From a virus: a DNA stretch of 39,940 nucleotides. Both the position numbers and the translations under genes were made by a program. The notes beneath the pieces were generated by a model. That model was not told where the DNA came from. It ran no database searches and worked only from the letters and a program-made list of their open reading frames with translations. Shown here in pieces: positions 20,767-28,644 of this stretch (the stretch's first letter is position 1; the number at the start of each line of letters is the position of its first letter). The DNA is taken from IMG/VR virus record IMGVR_UViG_3300010397_000033, positions 1 to 39,940 of that record, one strand, 5' to 3'.

Positions 20767-21621
20767 ATGCCCGAAGATACTGAAGTGATCGATAGCCCCG
20801 AACTTGAGGTTCCGGTCGAGACGCCGGAAGAAGAGATTGCCGCCGTCACGCTTGGCGAAGTAGCTGAGCCTAAGGACGGTGAGGAAGCCCCTGAGGCAAC
20901 CAACGGCCATAAGAGTTTGCCGGGGCAGTTGCGCGACCTCTATAAAGGTGCCAAGAGAGAACTTGCTGAGGAGCGAAAGAAGCGCCTTGAACTTGAGGCT
21001 AAGTTGAACGGCGCCCAGGCCCAGGAGGTGTTGCCACCCAAGCCCAAGTTTGAGGATAGCTACGATTCCGATAAGTTCGCTACCGATCTACTCGCATGGG
21101 AAGACAAGCGCCGCGCCCATGAGGCCAAACAGAATCAGGCTATGGAACAGCAGAAGGCCCTTGAAACAGATTATCAGTCCAGGCTGGCGCGGTATGAGGA
21201 GAACAAAGTCCTGCTCCCCTTCGATGACTTTGATGTAGCCGAGGCGGCTGTCATGGAAGCGCTGGACGAGACCCAGCGGGCGCTTATCATTAAGGGCGCA
21301 GTTAATCCTGATGTTCTGGTCTATGGGCTGGGCATGAATCCTGACAAGCTCAAGGCGCTTGCCCAGTTTAAAGACCCGGTAGACTTTGTTCGTAACCTTG
21401 CATGGCTTGAAGCCAGGGAGTTGAAAGTGGAAAAGAGAACCGCGACCAAGACGGAGCCGGAACGCACGGTTAGAGGCACCGCGCCTATTTCCGCGCAGAC
21501 TGTTGACAAAAAGCTTCAAGCACTCGAAAATGAAGCTGAGCAGACTGGCGATTGGACTAAGGTCATTCGGCATAAGCGCGAAATGAAGCAAAGGGAAGCC
21601 CAGCTTCTATCGCGCCGCTAG
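20767..21621 (+). CDS. Scaffolding protein, P22 gp8-like, 284 aa
   Basis: Directs coat assembly into proheads and exits before packaging. Acidic N-terminus, a long charged coiled coil (LYKGAKRELAEERKKRLELE), a middle domain with YGLGMNPDKLKALAQFKDPV, and a basic C-terminal helix pair (DWTKVIRHKREMKQREAQLL) like the coat-binding helix-turn-helix of P22 gp8 (303 aa). It sits between portal and coat exactly as in P22. AAAAGGAGAG precedes the ATG. Confidence 0.85.
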   Translation: MPEDTEVIDSPELEVPVETPEEEIAAVTLGEVAEPKDGEEAPEATNGHKSLPGQLRDLYKGAKRELAEERKKRLELEAKLNGAQAQEVLPPKPKFEDSYDSDKFATDLLAWEDKRRAHEAKQNQAMEQQKALETDYQSRLARYEENKVLLPFDDFDVAEAAVMEALDETQRALIIKGAVNPDVLVYGLGMNPDKLKALAQFKDPVDFVRNLAWLEARELKVEKRTATKTEPERTVRGTAPISAQTVDKKLQALENEAEQTGDWTKVIRHKREMKQREAQLLSRR

Positions 21622-21684
21622 TTTGTTTGGGTATCGCTAGCCCTTAAATAGCAGCCGTTCGCATGGTAGCCGTCCGACCGAAAC

Positions 21685-21740
21685 CGGATGAGTCAGGTAT
21701 TTTGGCGACCCGTTGGGATTGCCTAATCACGATTCATCCG
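21685..21740 (+). promoter_or_regulatory. Structured leader before the coat gene
   Basis: A 7-bp stem CGGATGA / TCATCCG (21685-21691, 21734-21740) encloses a hairpin GGCGACCC-GTT-GGGATTGCC (21704-21723, one bulged A). It lies in the 136-bp gap between scaffold and coat, and AGGAGG of the coat gene starts four bases after it. A role in mRNA stability or translation of the most abundant protein is likely; no T-run follows, so it is not a terminator. Confidence 0.5.
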
Positions 21741-21757
21741 TTTCAGGAGGACATACT

Positions 21758-23041
21758 ATGTCCGCTAACGTTTTCCCCAAGGAAATCCGTATCGCGTTTG
21801 AGGACGCGCTCGAAGGTTTCCAGGATGCGCTGGTCATGTCGGGCACCGTCTCGACTTACCAGACCAATCCCCAGGCTATGGAGCGGTCGAGCGACGTCAT
21901 CTGGCGTCCTCAGCCCTATATCATGCAGTCGTTCGAGGGTCAGGACCAGACCGCGAACTTCGTACCTCAGAACCAGCTTGTCATCCCTGCCGCCATCAAC
22001 CGCCGCAGGGTTGTGCCGTTCACTCTGACGGATACCGAACTCCGAGACCTTCAGCAGAACAACCTTCTGGCTGATGCCGCTAAGCAGAAACTCGCGTCTG
22101 ATATCAACATCTCGCTTTTGAACAACGCGGCTCTGCAAGGCACCCTCGTGGTCAAGCGTACTGTCGCGGCTACCGGCTTCGATGACGTTGCCTTGTGCGA
22201 TGCCATCATGAATGAGCAGGGTATCCCGTTCGAGAACCGTTCGCTGGGCCTCACGACCCGCGACTACAACGGCATGGCGTCCAACCTTCAGGTTGCCTCC
22301 CGGTCGTTCGATGGTGCCAAGACGGTCAACGCCTATGAGCGAGCCTATGTTGGCCAAGTGGCTAGTTTCTCCACCTACAAGTTTGACTATCCCTACCGGC
22401 TTCAGGCGGCTGGCGGTGGCGGCGGCATCACGATCAACACCACGGATACGGCTTCGGGGCAGTATTACATTCCCAAGCCCTTGTCGGTTGCGACCAGCAC
22501 GGAAATGTCGCCCGTGGATAACCGCTTCCAGACGGTCACGGTGTCGAGCACTACCGGCGTAGTTGCTGGCGATGCGTTCACGATTGCCGCCCTCAACGCG
22601 GTGCATCACATCACCAAGCAGGACACCGGCCAGCTCAAGACGTTCCGGGTCATCTCGGTTCTGACTTCGACCACCATGGTTATCTCGCCTCCGATCATCA
22701 CCAACCAGCTTGGCACTTCGGATGCGGCGGCTCAGTACCAGAACTGCGTGATTAACACCAAGGCTTCGAACTCGGCGATTGTGTTCCTGAATACCGTGGC
22801 CGCTGGCGTCAACGCTTTCTGGCAGAAGAATGCTATCGAGATTCTTCCTGGCACCATCGTGATTCAGCCCGGTTCCGGCGTGGACTTCATGCAGGCTTCG
22901 ACCGACCAGGGCGTACAGCTCACCATGACCCGTCAATGGGATATCAAGACTTCTCAGATGCTCTACCGTTGGGACGTCCGTTGGGGCGTCGTGAACAAGC
23001 AGCCTGAAATGACGGGCATTATGCTCTTCAACCAGACCTAA
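21758..23041 (+). CDS. Major capsid protein, P22 coat (gp5)-like, 427 aa
   Basis: Forms the icosahedral shell. The N-terminus MSANVFPKEIRIAFEDALEG followed by MERSSDVIWRPQPYIMQSFE is the P22 coat protein pattern, and the length (P22: 430 aa) agrees. An Ig-like insertion domain probably corresponds to the beta-rich stretch from about 230 to 330 (SPVDNRFQTVTVSSTTGVVA, TFRVISVLTSTTMVISPPII). The start at 21758 has a perfect AGGAGG; an upstream in-frame ATG (21713) lies in the structured leader. Confidence 0.9.
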   Translation: MSANVFPKEIRIAFEDALEGFQDALVMSGTVSTYQTNPQAMERSSDVIWRPQPYIMQSFEGQDQTANFVPQNQLVIPAAINRRRVVPFTLTDTELRDLQQNNLLADAAKQKLASDINISLLNNAALQGTLVVKRTVAATGFDDVALCDAIMNEQGIPFENRSLGLTTRDYNGMASNLQVASRSFDGAKTVNAYERAYVGQVASFSTYKFDYPYRLQAAGGGGGITINTTDTASGQYYIPKPLSVATSTEMSPVDNRFQTVTVSSTTGVVAGDAFTIAALNAVHHITKQDTGQLKTFRVISVLTSTTMVISPPIITNQLGTSDAAAQYQNCVINTKASNSAIVFLNTVAAGVNAFWQKNAIEILPGTIVIQPGSGVDFMQASTDQGVQLTMTRQWDIKTSQMLYRWDVRWGVVNKQPEMTGIMLFNQT

Positions 23042-23053
23042 GGAGGCAGGAAA

Positions 23054-23668
23054 ATGGCTGATACTACTGTTTTTCGGCAGGGTAAGTACGTTGTCAACGT
23101 TCCTGCCAACAGCAAGATTGCGGTGGCCACTAACGGCAAAGCGATCATTTCGACGTTGGGCGGATCGGCTCAGGCTCAGATTCAGGAACCCGTGTTCCTG
23201 GCTGTAGCCGCCGCTGGCGTGCCCTATCTCTCGGCGGTGTTCTCTACTTCGATTGTTACTACGGTCGTGGTCGAGAACGTCCAGGAATCTCCCACCTTTG
23301 TCCAGGTTGGCGTGAGCCCCAACCCGATCACTTGGTCGGATGGGCTCTACCAGCCCACTCCGGGCACCCTGAACGCGACCGGCGCTCTCACGCTGGCCCT
23401 GCTCCAGACTAGGATTGTGACCTCGACCACCGGCGCGGCTGTTGTCGCAACCCTGGACACGGGCACCGTCATGGATGCGGCTCAGACTTGGGCTGTGGGC
23501 GACTCGATTGACTGGAACGTCATCAACACGGGCGGCAACGCCTTTACGGTGACGGCTGCGGCTGGACATACCATCGTGGGCGTGGCGGCTGTCGCTACGG
23601 TCACCTCGGCATACTTCCGTACCCTGAAGACGGCGGCCAACACCTTCGTCACATACCGCATTTCATAA
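23054..23668 (+). CDS. Probable head decoration or minor structural protein, 204 aa
   Basis: Beta-rich throughout. The C-terminal half (AQTWAVGDSIDWNVINTGGN, FTVTAAAGHTIVG) resembles domains seen in virion surface proteins of environmental phages. It follows the coat gene by 12 bp with AGGAGGCAGG in between and is followed by a terminator, the place of decoration proteins in many phages. P22 itself has no gene here. No membrane segment or enzyme motif. Confidence 0.55.
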   Translation: MADTTVFRQGKYVVNVPANSKIAVATNGKAIISTLGGSAQAQIQEPVFLAVAAAGVPYLSAVFSTSIVTTVVVENVQESPTFVQVGVSPNPITWSDGLYQPTPGTLNATGALTLALLQTRIVTSTTGAAVVATLDTGTVMDAAQTWAVGDSIDWNVINTGGNAFTVTAAAGHTIVGVAAVATVTSAYFRTLKTAANTFVTYRIS

Positions 23669-23673
23669 TTGAT

Positions 23674-23701
23674 GGGGCCGGGAAAACTCGGCCCCTCTTT
23701 C
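23674..23701 (+). terminator. Intrinsic terminator after coat and decoration genes
   Basis: Perfect 7-bp stem GGGGCCG / CGGCCCC (23674-23680, 23689-23695), followed by TCTTTC. It would keep coat and decoration mRNA in excess over the tail genes downstream. Confidence 0.8.
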
Positions 23702-23714
23702 AAAGGAGTGAACT

Positions 23715-23933
23715 ATGGATTTCCCGATCAATGTCTACCATAGCCCTGGACCGAATCAGGTTCCCGGCGGCAAGAGTTTTGCGCTGCTGTCAATTTCTGA
23801 TGAGCCCACCTACAAAGCGGCTATCAAGGCTGGTTGGTATGCCACCGTTCCCGAATCTGTCGAGAACACCGGCAAGCCCCTGGCTGAAATCGTCATCGAA
23901 GAGCCCAAGCCTGCGAGGGCTAAGGCTGAATAA
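23715..23933 (+). CDS. Hypothetical protein, 72 aa
   Basis: Not recognised. MDFPINVYHSPGPNQVPGGK, then a helix (EPTYKAAIKAGWYATVPESV) and a lysine/alanine-rich tail (EEPKPARAKAE). Small proteins of this type often sit between coat and head-completion genes. AAAGGAG precedes the ATG; the stop shares its last base with the gp4-like start. Confidence 0.55.
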   Translation: MDFPINVYHSPGPNQVPGGKSFALLSISDEPTYKAAIKAGWYATVPESVENTGKPLAEIVIEEPKPARAKAE

Positions 23934-24424
23934 TGGGCTGGTCCAAGCGCCAATTCGTGACCGCTGCTTTTGAAGAACTCGGCATGGCTGACTACGTGTT
24001 CGACCTCGGACCCGAAGAGCTTCAAGGCGCTGTCAGGCGTTTGGACACGCTCATCTCTGAATGGAGCGGATTAGGAATCCAGCTTGGGTACCCGCTTGTT
24101 TCTAACCCCGACAATTCAGACTTAGACACCGACACCCAAGTGCCGATTTCATCGAATAGCGCGGTATTCCTGAACTTGGCCATCCGCATCGCTCCCAGCT
24201 ACGGCAAGACTCCCCAGCCTGAAACTAAGCTAGCGGCCAAGAAAGGCTATGATATCTTATTCGCCCGTGCCGCTCAACCTTCGGTGATGCAACTGACCGC
24301 CAACACGCCTCTGGGTGCTGGTAATAAGATGTGGCGCGGGGTGCCTCAGCCCTTCGTCATCCCCCCGACCGATTCTGACATCGGTGAGCCCCAACCTGAC
24401 GTGGTTCTGCCACAAGGAATCTGA
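23933..24424 (+). CDS. Head-tail adaptor, P22 gp4-like, 163 aa
   Basis: Binds below the portal ring after packaging and starts tail assembly. GWSKRQFVTAAFEELGMADY and LGPEELQGAVRRLDTLISEW are the N-terminal signature of P22 gp4/tail accessory proteins, and LGYPLVSNPDNSDLDTDTQV follows. Length agrees with P22 gp4 (166 aa). It is followed after two small genes by the gp10-like plug, as in P22. Confidence 0.85.
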   Translation: MGWSKRQFVTAAFEELGMADYVFDLGPEELQGAVRRLDTLISEWSGLGIQLGYPLVSNPDNSDLDTDTQVPISSNSAVFLNLAIRIAPSYGKTPQPETKLAAKKGYDILFARAAQPSVMQLTANTPLGAGNKMWRGVPQPFVIPPTDSDIGEPQPDVVLPQGI

Positions 24425-24425
24425 C

Positions 24426-24887
24426 ATGTCTGGCACCTTGAATACGACTGACACGGTAAGCTCAGGTGACAAGTTTGTCATCTGGTCGGCGAATGATGGA
24501 CAGTATGAGGGCGCGACACTTCAAACCGTAGCCGATGCTATTGAGCCTCTTCTCACCTCTCCTGGCGAATACTCGACCCAATATTCCGCACCTTCCGCCA
24601 CGGGGTTTACCACTACGGTGGTGGCTGGTAGCCTCGGGCAGACCGATATCAGGCTCATCATCACTCCCGCCGCTGGCTATGCGAATGGGACCATTGTTCT
24701 GCCTCTTGCTTCGACTTGTATTGACCATCAGCGCCTTCTGGTGACCTGTACCCAGTCCGTAACCACCCTTGCAACTACGCTCAACGGTGCTGTCGCTGCT
24801 CCCGGCGTTCCCACCACTCTCGCGGCCAACGCTTTCTTCATGCTCATGTTCGATATGCCCACCCTGAACTGGTATCGGGTCGGCTAA
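24426..24887 (+). CDS. Beta-rich structural protein, 153 aa
   Basis: Not recognised by family. Begins MSGTLNTTDTVSSGDKFVIW; the rest is beta-rich, hydrophobic-polar alternating, ending NWYRVG, a common ending of phage fibre or receptor-contact domains. ATG at 24426, overlapping the region of the previous stop. Inserted between the gp4- and gp10-like genes, a place with no gene in P22, so it may be an accessory tail or capsid component. Confidence 0.5.
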   Translation: MSGTLNTTDTVSSGDKFVIWSANDGQYEGATLQTVADAIEPLLTSPGEYSTQYSAPSATGFTTTVVAGSLGQTDIRLIITPAAGYANGTIVLPLASTCIDHQRLLVTCTQSVTTLATTLNGAVAAPGVPTTLAANAFFMLMFDMPTLNWYRVG

Positions 24888-24896
24888 GGAGTTTCT

Positions 24897-25196
24897 ATGA
24901 TCGTCAATCCTTTCACGCCTGATATCGGGGCTGGTCAAAGCGTCTCGACAGGTGCCGGTTCGGCCAGCATAAGTCTCAACGCCAACTCCAAATGTGTGCG
25001 AGTCGTGAACTATGGCGCTACAAATGGTGCCTATGTGCGGGTTGGCAAGGGTGCGCAGACTGCCACGGCGGGAGATACCTTTATCCGGGCCAATAGTGAA
25101 CTGGTCATTTACAAAAACGATCAGGACACGCTGGCATATATCCAGCTCACTGGCGCTACTACGCTTCATGTCCAGACGGGCGACGGCGGGAGCTAG
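24897..25196 (+). CDS. Beta-rich small structural protein, 99 aa
   Basis: Not recognised. GAGQSVSTGAGSASISLNAN, then VRVVNYGATNGAYVRVGKG and ELVIYKNDQDTLAYIQLTGA: an all-beta domain of a kind found in many phage virions. AAGGAG precedes the ATG. Together with the gene before it, it separates the gp4- and gp10-like genes. Confidence 0.5.
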   Translation: MIVNPFTPDIGAGQSVSTGAGSASISLNANSKCVRVVNYGATNGAYVRVGKGAQTATAGDTFIRANSELVIYKNDQDTLAYIQLTGATTLHVQTGDGGS

Positions 25197-25198
25197 CC

Positions 25199-26602
25199 TT
25201 GAGTGCCATCCCGATCCTTTCGGGCGTCTACACTTCCGAGGCCGGGGACTTTCGCGCTTCCTACCCGGTCAACCTCGTACCTTTGCCTGTCGCTACCGGG
25301 ATCAGCGGGGCCTATCTTCGGCCTGCTGATGGAGTTGTTAGCCAAGGGAATGGACCAGGAATAACTCGCGGTGGAATCAACTGGAACGGCATTTGTTATC
25401 GTGTGATGGGCTCAAGCCTAGTATCAATTGATGCCAGCGGGAATCTCACTACTATTGGAGATGTTGGATTTGGCGGTCAGTGCTCCATGGATTATTCTTT
25501 TGATCGACTAGCAATTGCTTCCAACAACAATCTCTTCTATTGGGATGGCGTCACCTTATCTCAGGTCACTGATCCTGATCTTGGGGTTGTTCTAGACGTG
25601 GTATGGGTGGATGGATATTTTATGACAACCGATGGCGAGCATTTGATTGTTACAGAACTCACCGACCCATTCTCCGTTAACCCCCTCAAATATGGATCAT
25701 CGGAGGCTGACCCCGATCCTATTGTAGCGGTCCTGAAGTTGCGAGATGAGATTTATGCAGTCAATCGCTATACCATCGAGCTATTCAATGATGTTGGCGG
25801 GTCGCTATTCCCATTTTCCAGAAACTCAGGCGGACAGATTCAGCGCGGGGCGGTTGGAACTCATGCCTGCTGTGTATTCTCGGAAGCAATTGCCTTTGTT
25901 GGCAGCGGACGGAATGAGGCCCCATCCGTCTATATTGGCCAGAATGGCACAACGAGCAAAATCAGTACTAGAGAAATTGATCTGCTGCTAGCCACCTATA
26001 GCGAGTACCACTTATCAGTTTCAGTGCTTGAGTCAAAGGTTTCGGGGAATCAAAACCAACTCTGGTTCAGGTTGCCTGACCGGACGCTTGTTTTTGATCT
26101 AGCCGCTACTTCTGCGGTTGGAGAACCGGTATGGTTCATACTCACCAGTGCCATGAATGGGTTCTCCGCATATCGAGCTAAGGATTTGGTCTGGTGCTAT
26201 GATAGGTGGCTTGTTGGTGATGGAACCGATATTGGATATGGGTATCTCGATACCTCGACCTCGACCCAATGGGGAACTGCATATCGCTGGGAGTTCGGCA
26301 CCGGTATTGCCTACAACTCCTCGATGGGGGCGATCTTCAACCGCCTTGAACTTGTGGCACTGACTGGTCGGATTGCGCTTGGGACTGATCCTTTGATTAC
26401 AACCTCCTATTCCGATGATGGCGAAACCTGGAGCCAAGATCATCCCATCCATGCCGGAAAACAGGGCGCCCGAGCCAAGCGCCTCGTTTGGTATCGTCAG
26501 GGCAAGATGCGCAATTGGCGGGTACAGCGGTTCCGGGGGGACGCTCGGGCGTTTATCTCATTTGCACGGCTTGAGGTTCAAGTTGAACCTCTGGCGGTCT
26601 AA
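25199..26602 (+). CDS. Packaged-DNA stabilisation protein, P22 gp10-like, 467 aa (TTG start)
   Basis: Plugs the head-tail channel below the gp4 ring. MSAIPILSGVYTSEAGDFRA followed by YPVNLVPLPVATGISGAYLR and a beta-propeller-like repeat pattern (GQCSMDYSFDRLAIASNNNL, VVWVDGYFMTTDGEHLIVTE) match P22 gp10 proteins, and the length equals the P22 one (472 aa). TTG is used at 25199; GGGAGC precedes it and no ATG lies nearby in frame. Confidence 0.85.
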   Translation: MSAIPILSGVYTSEAGDFRASYPVNLVPLPVATGISGAYLRPADGVVSQGNGPGITRGGINWNGICYRVMGSSLVSIDASGNLTTIGDVGFGGQCSMDYSFDRLAIASNNNLFYWDGVTLSQVTDPDLGVVLDVVWVDGYFMTTDGEHLIVTELTDPFSVNPLKYGSSEADPDPIVAVLKLRDEIYAVNRYTIELFNDVGGSLFPFSRNSGGQIQRGAVGTHACCVFSEAIAFVGSGRNEAPSVYIGQNGTTSKISTREIDLLLATYSEYHLSVSVLESKVSGNQNQLWFRLPDRTLVFDLAATSAVGEPVWFILTSAMNGFSAYRAKDLVWCYDRWLVGDGTDIGYGYLDTSTSTQWGTAYRWEFGTGIAYNSSMGAIFNRLELVALTGRIALGTDPLITTSYSDDGETWSQDHPIHAGKQGARAKRLVWYRQGKMRNWRVQRFRGDARAFISFARLEVQVEPLAV

Positions 26603-27415
26603 ATGGCTGGAGGAACTCTAGTACCAACCAGGGATCAACTCAAACGCTGGTGTACGGATAACGACGGAACCGACGAGGATTTGCTCAGGAAAATAGAACA
26701 AGTGTTTTTCGGGGTCGATGATATACCGGCGCTTCAGGATGGTGTTGATGATAATACCCTAAGCATAGCTACTCTGTCAGACTTGGTTCGGCCCATTACT
26801 GTTGATCTTATCCGGCCGCTATCCTCAACCGTCGCTTCTAACACAACCTATAATCTGACTCCGGCACAGTCTACAGAAGGTATGAAAACGATATTTATAC
26901 CGTCGGCCTTTCTCATTGCGGCTGCTGGCGGACCGTTCACGCTGACAATTACGACAGGGGCTGGAACAACGGCGATAGTCGCTATTGCCGCCTCATCGGA
27001 TGCTATCAATAGCGGTGATCTTATGTTCGATGTCCATGTTGACGCCACTGGTAACGTCGTGGCAAAAGACTGGTCATTCATTGGGTCAAACTCTAATGGA
27101 ACCTATGAAATACGTTCGGATGGTCTGTCGCAACAATTCGGCAAGACTACCAATGATACGGCATCGGCTGGCGTAGCTAATTATTTTGGGTCCACTTCAG
27201 GAAATATGGCATTTGATGATACCCCTATCACGTTCCCATTCCCATTTATCGGAGGTTCTCTTCCGTCAGTGGCAGTAGGCCAGATGAGCAATATAACGCA
27301 TTGTTCACCGCTCACAATTAATGCCACTGGGTTCACGCTCAGATTTCTGGATACAGCGGCCTTTCTCATCAATTCAAAGACGGCTACATGGCAAGCAGTC
27401 GGCCCATGGAGATAA
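26603..27415 (+). CDS. Tail needle, gp26 position, with tip knob, 270 aa
   Basis: In P22 the gene after gp10 encodes the needle that seals the channel and pierces the outer membrane. Here the N-terminal 60 residues are helical (DEDLLRKIEQVFFGVDDIPA, DNTLSIATLSDLV). The middle is beta-rich. The C-terminus (NGTYEIRSDGLSQQFGKTTN, then ITFPFPFIGGSLPSVAVGQM and ATGFTLRFLD) is the phage-fibre tip domain with 'FPxPF...PSV' pattern. Needles of Sf6-like phages likewise carry a tip knob (Sf6: 282 aa). Assignment rests on gene order plus domain layout; homology to gp26 itself is not evident. Confidence 0.6.
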   Translation: MAGGTLVPTRDQLKRWCTDNDGTDEDLLRKIEQVFFGVDDIPALQDGVDDNTLSIATLSDLVRPITVDLIRPLSSTVASNTTYNLTPAQSTEGMKTIFIPSAFLIAAAGGPFTLTITTGAGTTAIVAIAASSDAINSGDLMFDVHVDATGNVVAKDWSFIGSNSNGTYEIRSDGLSQQFGKTTNDTASAGVANYFGSTSGNMAFDDTPITFPFPFIGGSLPSVAVGQMSNITHCSPLTINATGFTLRFLDTAAFLINSKTATWQAVGPWR

Positions 27416-27492
27416 TCTTGTCCGATATCAATATGCATGCTAATATTAATTCAGCCGAGGTATCGAGTTCCGGCGCTCAATCAGGGGAGTCT

Positions 27493-27921
27493 ATGACTAC
27501 TGAATTGGCACCGCAAGTTGAACTCGCCTACCGTGTTGAGCGCGAACTGCTCAAAATGCCTCAGGCTGACCATTCCACCGAGCATGCCTTTGTTGACGGA
27601 GTTTATGCTAGGACGTTTAGCGTACCGGCTAATATCCTACTCACTGGCGCGATGCATCGTCATCCCTCATTCTTCGTTGTTCGGTCAGGGCTATTTCTAG
27701 TCACTACCGATGCGGGGGACAAGATTCTAGGCCCTGGCGCAATGATTCCTACCAAACCCGGTACTAAGCGCATTCTATTCACAATAACTCCCACGGTCAT
27801 TACAACCTTTCATGCCAATCCGACTAATGAAACAGACCCCAATAAACTTTGGGAAATGTTCACGATACCGGAACCCGAGGACTTGAATTTGCTATTGGGT
27901 AAAGCGGAGGCGCTATCATGA
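27493..27921 (+). CDS. Cupin-fold protein in the gp14 position, 142 aa
   Basis: ANILLTGAMHRHPSFFVVRS, then GDKILGPGAMIPTKPGTKRI and a following strand with VITTFHANPTNE fit a small cupin barrel: HRH for the first metal motif and the PGTKR turn typical of phage cupins. In P22 the gene between gp26 and gp7 is gp14, needed for head assembly. A shorter start at 27493 is chosen because GGGGAG lies upstream; an upstream ATG at 27406 overlaps the needle gene and has no site. Substrate or binding partner unknown. Confidence 0.6.
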   Translation: MTTELAPQVELAYRVERELLKMPQADHSTEHAFVDGVYARTFSVPANILLTGAMHRHPSFFVVRSGLFLVTTDAGDKILGPGAMIPTKPGTKRILFTITPTVITTFHANPTNETDPNKLWEMFTIPEPEDLNLLLGKAEALS

Positions 27922-28637
27922 GTTTTTGGGTTGCTGGTGCAGCCGTAGTGGGAGCCGCAGCTACTGCCGGGGCCACCATCTATACCGCCAATTCTCAGGC
28001 GGAAGCCGCTAAGAAAGCTTCAGAAAGCCAATCTGATGCGGCGCAGGCTGGTATCGCAGAACAGCGGCGACAGTTCGACCAGATTCAATCATTGCTTGCG
28101 CCCTATGTCCAGTCTGGTAACGCGGCCATGAGCGCTCAGAACGATCTGAATGGAATCAACGGTCCTCAGGCCCAACAGGCGGCTATCCAGCAGCTTCAGA
28201 ACAGCCCGCAGTTTGCATCCCTAGTCGGGGCCGGTGAAAACTCTATCCTCCAGAACGCGGCGGCTACTGGAGGATTGCGTGGCGGCAATACTCAAGCAGC
28301 TCTTGCGCAGTTTCGCCCCGCGGTGCTATCCCAACTCATCAACGATCAATATTCCCGTCTCGGTTCTCAAGCGGCGCTTGGCCAAGCCTCGGCGGCAGGG
28401 CAGGCGGCGGCTGGACAGCAGAATGCCAACAGCGTTGCCGCGTTGCTTCAGCAACAGGGGGCCGCTCAGGCTGGTGGAGCACTCGCTCAGGGCGCTCAGC
28501 AAGGACAGATAGCGTCGGCGCTTGCGGGGGGAATTGGAACATTGAGCGGAATTAATTGGGGCAATCTCTTTGGCGGCACCCCATCACCCACACAGGGCGG
28601 ACAAACTGTCTCGCCGACGACTACTCCTCAAGGATAG
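27918..28637 (+). CDS. DNA ejection protein, P22 gp7-like, 239 aa
   Basis: One of three internal proteins ejected before DNA to form the trans-envelope channel. Hydrophobic Ala/Gly-rich N-terminus (VAGAAVVGAAATAGATIY), then SQAEAAKKASESQSDAAQAG, LLAPYVQSGNAAMSAQNDLN, and GENSILQNAAATGGLRGGNT, which are typical of gp7-type phage proteins. The Ala/Gln-rich C-terminal half agrees. Length matches P22 gp7 (229 aa). ATGA overlap with the cupin gene. Confidence 0.8.
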   Translation: MSFWVAGAAVVGAAATAGATIYTANSQAEAAKKASESQSDAAQAGIAEQRRQFDQIQSLLAPYVQSGNAAMSAQNDLNGINGPQAQQAAIQQLQNSPQFASLVGAGENSILQNAAATGGLRGGNTQAALAQFRPAVLSQLINDQYSRLGSQAALGQASAAGQAAAGQQNANSVAALLQQQGAAQAGGALAQGAQQGQIASALAGGIGTLSGINWGNLFGGTPSPTQGGQTVSPTTTPQG

Positions 28638-28644
28638 GTGAGAT

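Noticed and set aside
21743-23569. 608-aa open frame on the minus strand opposite the coat and decoration genes
   Set aside because: It mirrors highly biased codons of the coat gene, is rich in Arg/His/Gly without any fold-like pattern, and lacks a ribosome-binding site. It is an antisense shadow.
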